Counted from the first letter of the stretch, positions 1 through 5,721 are shown. The stretch is 5,922 nt of DNA from Desulfobacteraceae bacterium (GCA_030642545.1 DAOWNP010000159.1:1-5922), one strand, 5' to 3'. The notes: generated by a model from the letters alone, not told the origin. Numbers and translations are program-made.

Positions 1-27
1 AATTTAAATAATTTAAATAATTTAAAT
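1..27 (+). repeat. 9-bp tandem repeat (aatttaaat x3)
   Basis: Three exact, adjacent copies of AATTTAAAT sit at the very edge of the window and encode NLN repeated in frame. The array may extend to the left beyond the window. Because the unit is a multiple of three, copy-number change would keep the reading frame and only lengthen or shorten the N-terminal linker of the coiled-coil protein. Confidence 0.8.
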
Positions 28-213
28 ATAGATGAGCCGCCTCCAAGTCTTTTTAATAACAAAAAAAACAGGGATAAAAAACCTTACAATGGGAAAGTGA
101 GATCTGTTTTTCTTTATATACTTTTAATTATAATAGTAGCCGCCGGATATACAGCTTATCAGGATATAAATAAACAGCTTTCCAAATTACAAAACAGCGG
201 GGATTATAAGTAA
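1..213 (+). pseudogene. Membrane-anchored coiled-coil protein, 5' piece (partial at left edge, frame ends early)
   Basis: An open frame enters from the left edge in frame 1 and runs 70 codons to TAA at 211-213. It begins with a low-complexity Asn/Leu stretch (three NLN units), then a Pro-containing hydrophilic linker (DEPPPS, residues 11-16), a basic stretch (residues 20-34), one transmembrane helix (about residues 35-53, VFLYILLIIIVAAGYTAY core), and the start of a helical region. The basic side before the helix suggests the N-terminus is cytoplasmic and the following coiled coil lies outside the inner membrane (positive-inside rule). The TAA falls just as the coiled coil begins. The next reading frame (210-767) continues it without its own start, so I read 1-767 as one gene split by a 1-nt change. 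I do not recognise the family. Presence of a coding frame is fairly sure; function is unknown. Confidence 0.7.
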
Positions 214-767
214 AAAATCTTTCAAGCTCGTTTGAAGATAGTGTCACAAGGCTGTCAAAAGACCAAAGAGAAATTAAAAACTCAATTTCACAACAGATTG
301 CACCTGTTGTGAAAACTATATCTTACTTAAACAGTAAGTTAGATAAAATCATAAAAGATAGTGATAATAAATTAGAATTGTTAAAAGTTAAAAATACGCA
401 ATTGCAGACAACTGTTAATAATATTAAAAAAAAACTGAACAAAAACAGTGAAATCCAGGCACAGCTTTTAACTGAAATTAAATTATTACAAACTAAACTT
501 AACAACACAAAAATAGTACAAAATTATTTAAAACAACAAAATATTGATCTTACAAAAAATAAAGCCAGTAAAAGAAATCTAAATAAACAAAAAAAAGATT
601 TTACCCAAAATATAGCTGCCTTAAAGCAAACAATAGATAAAGATATCAGATCTCTTAAAATGGCAATTGACCTTCTTAAAAAAAGCAACCTGTACCAGAA
701 CTTTAATTCAGATATAAACAGATCTGATAATATAAACAATATAAGAGAACTGGATATTCTTGATTAG
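210..767 (+). pseudogene. Membrane-anchored coiled-coil protein, 3' piece (out of frame with 1-213)
   Basis: Frame 3 is open from 210 (just after TAA at 207-209) to TAG at 765-767, 185 codons. It is rich in Lys, Asn, Gln, Leu and Ile with heptad-like spacing (for example NSKLDKII, LKVKNTQLQ, LLTEIKLLQTKL), the pattern of a long alpha-helical coiled coil, ending in a polar tail. A gene caller would begin it at GTG 309, but nothing resembling a Shine-Dalgarno site precedes that GTG, and about 33 codons of matching helical sequence lie upstream without ATG or another GTG. Adding one nucleotide near 210-213 joins it to the upstream transmembrane piece, giving a single-pass protein with a long coiled coil. 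It could be a structural or tethering envelope protein; no enzyme motif is visible. It converges on kdsB with only 20 bp between stops. Confidence 0.75.
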
Positions 768-787
768 GGATATGGATAAAACAACCT

Positions 788-1528
788 TTACTTCTGCATA
801 ATCAATTTTTCAACTCTTTTTATATCTTCAGGAATATCAACTTCAGGAGAATCATATTTTGTTACTACCACTTTTATTTTATAACCATGCTCCATAGCAC
901 GAAGCTGTTCTAATTTTTCGATTTTTTCCAATCTTGTTTCCGGCAGTTTTGAATAAATTTTTAAAAATTTATATGTATAAGCATATACCCCAAGATGTTT
1001 ATATATTTTTATTGAATCATCATTGTCCCTGCTGCATGGAATTGTTGATCTTGAAAAATAAAGAGCGTCTCCACATGCATCAAATACAACTTTCACATCC
1101 TTTGGATCTGAAATCTCACGTTTATTGGTAATAATACAGGCAAGAGTACTCATACAAACTTCAGGCTCTTTTAAAAAAGGAGCGGAAACTTCATCTAAGC
1201 AAGCGGGTTCAATAAGAGGCTGATCTCCCTGAAGATTGACTACAATATCATCATCTACAAGACCAATTAACTCAGCTGCCTGAGCAACCCTGTCTGTTCC
1301 TGATCTGTTAAGATCTGAAGTCATTATGTGGTTACCTCCAAAGGACTGTACAGCATCTGCAATGCGTATGTCATCAGTTGCAACAAACACTTCTGATATA
1401 TTTTCAGCTGACACTGCTCTCTGATAAACCCTTTGAATCATTGTTTTGCCTGCTATCTGCATTAAAGGTTTCCCGCTTAATCTACAAGAACCATATCTTG
1501 CCGGTATAATCACAGTTACTTTTTCCAA
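788..1528 (-). CDS. kdsB: 3-deoxy-manno-octulosonate cytidylyltransferase (CMP-KDO synthetase)
   Basis: This cytosolic enzyme activates KDO with CTP to CMP-KDO, the donor for the inner core of lipopolysaccharide. The 246-residue length is normal for KdsB. Visible signatures: the N-terminal nucleotide-binding loop IIPARYGSCRLSGKPL (residues 7-22, with R11, R16 and K20), ATDD (50-53), the RSGTDRVA block (75-82), VNLQGDQP (97-104, D102 being the expected metal ligand), YFSRSTIP (157-164), KHLGVYAY (177-184), LEKIEKLEQLRAMEHGY (200-216), and DSPEVDIPED (226-235, with the second metal Asp at D231). The start is TTG (1528-1526): an in-frame TAA lies two codons upstream, and AGGA (1539-1536) stands 7 nt before it, so no other start is possible. 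Q103 replaces the Glu common in the QGDEP motif, a mild variation. Its strand neighbour, the PilZ gene, is 268 bp upstream, so kdsB probably has its own promoter. Confidence 0.97.
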   Translation of the reverse strand: MEKVTVIIPARYGSCRLSGKPLMQIAGKTMIQRVYQRAVSAENISEVFVATDDIRIADAVQSFGGNHIMTSDLNRSGTDRVAQAAELIGLVDDDIVVNLQGDQPLIEPACLDEVSAPFLKEPEVCMSTLACIITNKREISDPKDVKVVFDACGDALYFSRSTIPCSRDNDDSIKIYKHLGVYAYTYKFLKIYSKLPETRLEKIEKLEQLRAMEHGYKIKVVVTKYDSPEVDIPEDIKRVEKLIMQK

Positions 1529-1535
1529 TTTTTAT

Positions 1536-1539
1536 TCCT
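1536..1539 (-). promoter_or_regulatory. Ribosome binding site of kdsB (decides the TTG start)
   Basis: Read on the minus strand, AAAAGGAATAAAAA precedes TTG. The AGGA core lies 7 nt upstream of TTG, a good spacing. With the in-frame stop at 1534-1532 it fixes the TTG as the start. Confidence 0.75.
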
Positions 1540-1665
1540 TTTAATAAAGATGCTGCTAATTATGACATTACAGTTTTAATTCTTTAATAAATTTACAATG
1601 ATTTAATCATATCAAAAACAATCATATATGAATATCAAATATTTAAAACAAATTTTAGAATATGT

Positions 1666-1703
1666 TTCTTGTGGCAAGATATTATTTAATAATGCCGCAA
1701 GAA
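1666..1703. repeat. Imperfect inverted repeat / hairpin
   Basis: The arms TTCTTGTGGCA (1666-1676) and TGCCGCAAGAA (1693-1703) pair over 11 positions. The single non-Watson-Crick pair is a G-U wobble when read as + strand RNA (A-C on the minus strand). The loop is 16 nt and AT-rich. Neither strand shows a T-run directly after the stem, so it is not a standard intrinsic terminator. It sits 3' of the PilZ gene and 5' of kdsB on their strand, so it could end or stabilise the PilZ transcript, or lie in the kdsB leader. Confidence 0.5.
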
Positions 1704-1796
1704 TCATTAAATAATATGTACAGAAGCCAGGATGCGTGAAACAGAGCGTTGGTCTGGAAAAATTAGAACATGGGATTTAATAAATATAATCTAAAT

Positions 1797-2177
1797 TTAT
1801 ACATTTATTTGTGAATTATAATTTTGTCCTTCTTGTTCAATAATAAAATTATTGTTGGTATTAGCATCCATATTATAATATTGAATACCTATCGCATAAT
1901 GCATGATATCTGAATTTTCAACCTCTTTGCACCATATAACTTTAGCTTTATAATCATCGCTCATTTTTTTATGTGTGTTACATTCAGAATTTGTCTCGAT
2001 TTTAATATAAATATCGCATCCTTTTTTTAAAGGAGAAGTTGATTTAAAATACATTCCTTTTGAACTGTAATTATACATTGTTGCATAATAATATTCATGA
2101 TTTTTATTAGTTGTATAAACAACAGGTGTCTGGACATGTTGTCTTCCACACGAACGGCGTTCATTTTTTTGTGTCAT
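1797..2177 (-). CDS. PilZ-domain protein (putative c-di-GMP receptor)
   Basis: This 126-residue protein is about the size of one stand-alone PilZ domain. The two c-di-GMP-binding elements are present: an N-terminal RxxxR arm (R8-S-C-G-R12, with R7 beside it) and, after the first beta strands, N36-Y-S38-S-K-G41, matching the [D/N]xSxxG motif. The following residues (MYFKS, GCDIYIKIE, KAKVIWCKE, YAIGIQYY) fit the beta strands of the barrel, with the typical IGIQ(Y/F) strand near residue 97. There is no signal peptide or membrane segment, so it should be cytosolic and act by binding a partner when c-di-GMP is bound; the partner is unknown. The ATG at 2177-2175 has a good Shine-Dalgarno site (AAAGGAT, AGGA 7 nt before the ATG). 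It is divergent from the polyamine-type operon and shares its 377-bp control region. Confidence 0.88.
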   Translation of the reverse strand: MTQKNERRSCGRQHVQTPVVYTTNKNHEYYYATMYNYSSKGMYFKSTSPLKKGCDIYIKIETNSECNTHKKMSDDYKAKVIWCKEVENSDIMHYAIGIQYYNMDANTNNNFIIEQEGQNYNSQINV

Positions 2178-2554
2178 AATAATATCCTTTCTCCGACCTT
2201 ATGAAATTTATTATGTGACAATCTATAGATAAAAATTTTAAAAGACAGGATTTAAATATTTAAAAAAATCTCTCACAATCTTATAAAAATTATTATCTAA
2301 AACACTGTATAATATAACTTATTTTAAATATAATATATATATAACATTTATAAAAATGTAATGAAATATAAATCTGATATTAGTACCATTTTAATAAGAA
2401 TTTTCCTAATTCAATTTTACGATATTTTTTATTTTTTTGTAAAAAACCTATAAATATTGACTATTATAAAAAAAGCTGGTAAAAAAATAAAAGTAAATTA
2501 AAAAAATAGTATGTCTAACATTTCTACTACTTAATTAAATTTTTATATTTTAAT
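2178..2554. other. Divergent intergenic region between the PilZ gene and the lipoprotein operon
   Basis: This is 377 bp of extremely AT-rich sequence with no supportable gene. It must hold the promoters for both directions. It has two perfect palindromes on the PilZ side: ATCTATAGAT (2221-2230) and the 14-bp TTTAAATATTTAAA (2251-2264). These could be regulator sites, though AT-only palindromes arise easily here. The best rightward promoter candidate is at 2457-2485. A TATAAT at 2308-2313 lacks a matching -35. The long A and T tracts suggest curved DNA and possibly nucleoid-protein binding, which is inference. Confidence 0.7.
2457..2485 (+). promoter_or_regulatory. Candidate sigma-70 promoter of the lipoprotein-DUF350-aminopropyltransferase operon
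   Basis: TTGACT (2457-2462, 5 of 6 to the -35 consensus) is followed after 17 bp by TAAAAA (2480-2485, 4 of 6 to the -10 consensus). Transcription would start near 2492 and leave a leader of about 60 nt before ATG 2555. The -10 is poor and AT-rich DNA yields many such matches, so this is tentative. Confidence 0.4.
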
Positions 2555-3235
2555 ATGATAAAAATATTTATACTTTTAAGTGTTTCTTTTTTTTCGGGTT
2601 GTAGCTCATCTGGACCTTTGCCTATTTCTAAGGTAAAACAATCTCTTTCAAATATTCCTACATATAGCATTATATTAGAAGATATGAAGGAGGATGGTAA
2701 CTTTATTATCAGTTATTATCATAAATATCGTGTTGTTAAAGATAAGGATGGATATATTACAGAGTGGATGAAGGTTCCTGAAAAATATTATAAGAAAAAT
2801 GCACAGTTTCTTGGTATGAGTCTTGTTACGAGAAAAGATAATGTATTTGAAAGAGGAGTCGCTCCTCCTGGATATGCCTATGTTGGTGATTCAAGATATG
2901 GTAACTGGAGAAATGATTCCCGTGGTGGTTCGTTTTGGGAATTTTATGGTAAATACAGACTTTTTTCAGATTTGGTTGGTGGCTGGTACAGACCTATTTA
3001 CCGACATGATTATAATTCATATAGAGGTTACAGAGGGCAGGGACGTACTTTTTTTGGATCAAATAATCAGTATGGAAGTAACGGGAGTGTTGCAAGACAG
3101 GTCAAACCATCTTTTTATCAGCGTAATAAGGCAAGGCAACAGAGCAGGAAAAGTTCGTTTTCAAATCGAGTGAATCAAAGAATTGGTAGAAGTAGAACAA
3201 ATTTTCGTGGAAGATCTGGGGGATTTGGTAAATAA
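2555..3235 (+). CDS. Lipoprotein with cationic Arg/Ser/Gly-rich C-terminal tail
   Basis: The first 16 residues form a short lipoprotein signal: K3, a hydrophobic core IFILLSVSFF, and a lipobox-like FSGC with Cys16 as the acylated residue. Ser at +2 would favour outer-membrane sorting by the Lol rule known from E. coli. A charged region (about 25-100) follows, then an aromatic/Gly segment with APPGYAYVGDSRYGNWR (103-119) and SFWEFYGKY (126-134), the best-conserved-looking part. The tail (151-226) has 13 Arg and 4 Lys against one acidic residue, and ends RSGGFGK. I recall proteins of this look beside DUF350 and spermidine-synthase genes, but cannot name the family. It opens the operon, 2 bp before the DUF350 gene. 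Oddly, no Shine-Dalgarno site precedes ATG 2555; it is still the only in-frame start after TAA 2516-2518 and gives a sensible signal peptide. The tail could bind LPS, other anionic envelope polymers or a partner; function is unknown. Confidence 0.85.
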   Translation: MIKIFILLSVSFFSGCSSSGPLPISKVKQSLSNIPTYSIILEDMKEDGNFIISYYHKYRVVKDKDGYITEWMKVPEKYYKKNAQFLGMSLVTRKDNVFERGVAPPGYAYVGDSRYGNWRNDSRGGSFWEFYGKYRLFSDLVGGWYRPIYRHDYNSYRGYRGQGRTFFGSNNQYGSNGSVARQVKPSFYQRNKARQQSRKSSFSNRVNQRIGRSRTNFRGRSGGFGK

Positions 3236-3237
3236 CA

Positions 3238-4083
3238 ATGAATTTTGATAATATTATAACAGCTTGTGTTCTTGTGACAGGGTTTTATCTTATCTTTTTT
3301 ATTGGTAAACTTGTTAATGATTTTCTTCATAAGGAATATAATTTGACTTATGAACTTGTTGAAAAAGATAATCCGGCTATAGCATTATCTGTTGCAGGAT
3401 ATTATTTCGGGCTTGTAATAAGTATAGGTGGGTCTTTGGTGGGCCCGTCTCTATCTATTGCAGATGATATCATGGATCTTTGTATTTATGGTTTGTTAAG
3501 TATTGTTTTGCTTAATATTTCGTGGTTTTTATGTGATAAAATTATTTTATATAAATTTAAAATAAGTGATGAGCTTTTAAGGGACCAAAATCAGGGTACG
3601 GGAGCAGTCTCATTTGGTGTTAGTGTGGCATCAGGTCTTGTGATCTTTGGAGCTATTTCAGGAGAAGGCGGAAATATCTGGACAGCTGTAACTTTTTGGG
3701 CAATAGGTCAATTTATATTGTTAATGTCAGTATTTCTTTACAATTTTATAATTCCTTATGATTTACACGATGAAATAGAAAAAGATAATGTAGCCGCAGG
3801 TGTTTCTCTTGCTGGAGCCATAATTTCTATGGGTATTATTGTAGGGCTCGCTGCTGAAGGTGATTTTCATTCATGGTCTGAAGATCTTGTGAAATTTATC
3901 TCTATTACTGTTTTAGGACTTGTAATAATGCCTCTTATACGCATGCTAACCGATAAAATATTACTGCCTACTGTTAAATTAAGCGATGAAATAGCAGCTC
4001 AAAAGGTTCCTAATATTGGAGCTGCTTATATAGAAGCATTGTCATATATTGGATCTGCACTTGTAATTACCTGGTGTGTATAA
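3238..4083 (+). CDS. DUF350 family membrane protein with two tandem DUF350 units
   Basis: This 281-residue inner-membrane protein has about eight transmembrane helices (near 5-24, 49-68, 81-99, 124-143, 149-172, 187-206, 218-236, 262-280). The second half repeats the first: E-K-D-N at 42-45 and 181-184, the Ser-Val/Leu-Ala-Gly helix start at 51-54 and 190-193, D-K-I at 100-102 and 239-241, and K-[IL]-S-D-E at 108-112 and 247-251, each time followed by a final Gly/Ala-rich helix. This is the layout of DUF350 (YjfL-type) proteins, with two units in one chain. The biochemical role of DUF350 is not established; members recur next to spermidine-synthase-like or glutathionylspermidine-synthase-like genes, which suggests a membrane partner or transport role. 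The ATG starts 2 bp after the lipoprotein stop, and the gene's last 8 bp overlap the next gene, so the three are almost certainly cotranscribed and translationally coupled. Confidence 0.93.
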   Translation: MNFDNIITACVLVTGFYLIFFIGKLVNDFLHKEYNLTYELVEKDNPAIALSVAGYYFGLVISIGGSLVGPSLSIADDIMDLCIYGLLSIVLLNISWFLCDKIILYKFKISDELLRDQNQGTGAVSFGVSVASGLVIFGAISGEGGNIWTAVTFWAIGQFILLMSVFLYNFIIPYDLHDEIEKDNVAAGVSLAGAIISMGIIVGLAAEGDFHSWSEDLVKFISITVLGLVIMPLIRMLTDKILLPTVKLSDEIAAQKVPNIGAAYIEALSYIGSALVITWCV

Positions 4084-5635
4084 ATTTACAGAAAAAAACA
4101 AAGGGTTTATCCTCAAAACATCAATTTTTGCAACAGGGTGTGCAGGTATTGTTGCAGAATTTGTTCTCTCCACTCTTGCTACTTATCTTATAGGTAATGC
4201 GGTTTTTCAATGGGCATTTATTATGTCTGTAATGCTTTTTGCCATGGGGGTAGGAAGCAGATTAAGCCGTTTTTTTACTATTAATCTTCTTGATTCTTTT
4301 ATTCTTGTAGAGCTTATACTTTCAGTTCTTTGTGCTTCTTCTGTTGTTGTAGCCTATGGTTTCTTTTCAAATATAGTATATCCCGGTTTTGTAATATATA
4401 TTTATGCTTTTATTATCGGTCTTTTAATAGGTCTTGAGATTCCTATAGTTACAAGACTTAATGACTCTTACGAGCATCTAAGGGTTAATATTTCAGGTGT
4501 CCTTGAAAAAGATTATTACGGATCTCTTGCAGGAGGTCTTTTTTTTGCATTTATTGCTCTGCCTTATCTTGGATTAAAATATACCCCTGTAATTTTAGGT
4601 GGAATTAATCTGATTGTGGCAAATATGCTGATTTGGTTTTTTTATCCTTTTATAAAAAAACCTGTAAAAGTAATTATTTTATCAGTAACCTCGTTTTTAT
4701 TAATTGTTGTTATTTTAATTTTTGCTAATGATATAATAATTTATGGTGAACAAAAACAGTATCGTGATAAAATTGTTTTATCAAAGCAAACACAGTATCA
4801 GAAAATTGTTATAACAAAGTGGAGAAAATTTTACTGGTTGTATATTAACAAACAGGAGCAGTTTTCAACATTTGACGAAGAAAAATATCATGAGCCTTTG
4901 GTACATCCAGCAATGAAGATTTCACCTGATATAAGTCAGGTTCTTGTTTTAGGAGGTGGAGATGGGCTTTGTGCAAGAGAAATCTTAAAGCACAAGAGAG
5001 TTCGTAAAATAACTTTGGTAGATCTTGATCCTGAAATGACTAAGTTATCGCAAACTGATTCTGTGATGTTAAAAATAAACAAAAAATCTATGATTAATGA
5101 TAAAGTTGAAATAATAAATCAAGACGCTTCAAAATATATTAAAAATTCAGAAAGTATGTATGGTGTAATAATTGTGGATCTGCCCGATCCTGACTCCATA
5201 GACCTTATGAATGTTTATTCAAGAAGTTTTTACAAGCATATAAAAAAGCATCTTATAAAAGGAGGTGTTTTTGTAACACAGGCATCAAGTCCTTATTTTT
5301 CAAGAAAAGCATTTTTATGTATTTTAAAAACTGTAAGGTCAGCAGGGTTTGTTACAGTTGCATATCATAATCAGATTCCAACTATGGGCGAATGGGGTTG
5401 GGTTATAGGAGTAAATATTGAAAACAGAGTTCAAACTGATCTTAAAAAGCTGCTTCTATCTATTACCTTTGATGATATTAAAACAAAATTTATAAACAAA
5501 AATGCAATGATATCAATGGTTCATTTCGGAAAAGGAGTATTTGACAGTGAGTATAACAAAAGTATTAATATTAATACCGAAATTAACCCTGTATTATATA
5601 GATATTATACAAATGATACATGGGAAGTGTATTAA
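4076..5635 (+). CDS. Membrane-anchored spermidine synthase-like protein (polyamine aminopropyltransferase family)
   Basis: The 519-residue chain has an N-terminal membrane domain of about seven helices (near 13-39, 43-61, 73-96, 103-125, 149-166, 169-192, 197-218) and a cytosolic spermidine-synthase-type Rossmann domain (about 230-500). Catalytic-domain marks are YQKIV (241-245), DEEKYHEPLVHPAM (267-280), the SAM-type glycine loop LGGGDG (292-297), VDLDPE (315-320), QDA (349-351), DLPDP (368-372, with the putative catalytic Asp), YSRSFY (381-386), and SSPYFSRKAF plus GEWGWVIG near the end. These match the membrane-bound SpeE-like family rather than compact soluble SpeE (about 280 residues). 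Such enzymes move an aminopropyl group from decarboxylated SAM to a polyamine; the true substrate here is unproven. The start is GTG 4076, overlapping the DUF350 stop by 8 bp; a TAA at 4064-4066 excludes earlier starts, and no clear Shine-Dalgarno site is seen, so translational coupling is likely. I withhold speE because this class may have another role. Confidence 0.92.
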   Translation: MYKFTEKNKGFILKTSIFATGCAGIVAEFVLSTLATYLIGNAVFQWAFIMSVMLFAMGVGSRLSRFFTINLLDSFILVELILSVLCASSVVVAYGFFSNIVYPGFVIYIYAFIIGLLIGLEIPIVTRLNDSYEHLRVNISGVLEKDYYGSLAGGLFFAFIALPYLGLKYTPVILGGINLIVANMLIWFFYPFIKKPVKVIILSVTSFLLIVVILIFANDIIIYGEQKQYRDKIVLSKQTQYQKIVITKWRKFYWLYINKQEQFSTFDEEKYHEPLVHPAMKISPDISQVLVLGGGDGLCAREILKHKRVRKITLVDLDPEMTKLSQTDSVMLKINKKSMINDKVEIINQDASKYIKNSESMYGVIIVDLPDPDSIDLMNVYSRSFYKHIKKHLIKGGVFVTQASSPYFSRKAFLCILKTVRSAGFVTVAYHNQIPTMGEWGWVIGVNIENRVQTDLKKLLLSITFDDIKTKFINKNAMISMVHFGKGVFDSEYNKSININTEINPVLYRYYTNDTWEVY

Positions 5636-5669
5636 GGAACAATGGTGTATGGTTAGGAAATTGCAGGAA

Positions 5670-5696
5670 GCAAAATAGGCAAAATAGGCAAAATAC
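5670..5696. repeat. 9-bp tandem repeat (gcaaaatag, three copies)
   Basis: GCAAAATAG occurs at 5670-5678 and 5679-5687, and a third copy at 5688-5696 ends in C instead of G. It begins 34 bp after the stop of the aminopropyltransferase-like gene and lies outside any open frame. It looks like a slippage-type microsatellite and may vary in copy number between strains. Confidence 0.8.
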
Positions 5697-5721
5697 GGAA
5701 AGTTTAATTGTTTTTTCCGCT

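Larger units (their letters stand above)
1529..1796. other. Spacer between the PilZ gene and kdsB
   Basis: This 268-bp, mostly AT-rich stretch has no convincing gene. It should contain the kdsB promoter, but I could not find a well-spaced -35/-10 pair on the minus strand. Two short palindromes lie 70-105 bp upstream of kdsB: ATGATT-T-AATCAT (1598-1610) and TCATATATGA (1622-1631). They could be operator-like, but such sites are common by chance at this composition. An 11-bp hairpin (1666-1703) and a GC-richer block (1721-1760, 21 of 40 bases G or C) stand out from their surroundings. Confidence 0.6.

Noticed and set aside
204..213. Programmed -1 ribosomal frameshift site
   Set aside because: The overlap of the two frames allows slippage only at TTATAAG, which is not an X-XXY-YYZ heptamer, and re-pairing of the Tyr tRNA would fail.
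323..508. 61-codon open frame on the minus strand
   Set aside because: It is a shadow of the coiled-coil gene: hydrophobic residues arise from the complement of its Lys/Asn-rich codons, and there is no ribosome binding site or motif.
524..739. 71-codon open frame on the minus strand
   Set aside because: It is antisense to the same coiled-coil coding region with the same artefactual Phe/Leu-rich composition.
934..1131. 65-codon + strand open frame
   Set aside because: It lies fully antisense to kdsB, whose family motifs run through this stretch.
1612..1776. Minus-strand open stretch of about 50 codons in the PilZ-kdsB spacer, with an internal ATG
   Set aside because: No ribosome binding site or recognisable motif, length within chance expectation, and it crosses the hairpin. 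I treat it as non-coding.
1732..1794. Twenty-codon + strand mini-ORF starting at ATG 1732
   Set aside because: Too short to support without conservation; AGG lies directly against the ATG, so it is not a usable ribosome binding site.
2308..2313. TATAAT box in the divergent region
   Set aside because: There is no -35 element at 16-18 bp spacing on the + strand and such hexamers are common in this composition.
2823..3173. 116-codon + strand open frame inside the lipoprotein gene
   Set aside because: It is out of frame with a lipoprotein that has a clear signal peptide and operon context; no start site or recognisable domain.
5696..5719. Intrinsic terminator of the aminopropyltransferase operon
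   Set aside because: The stem is only 6 bp with a 12-nt loop and is followed by CTTCAA, not a T-run, on the + strand. At best it is a weak minus-strand terminator.
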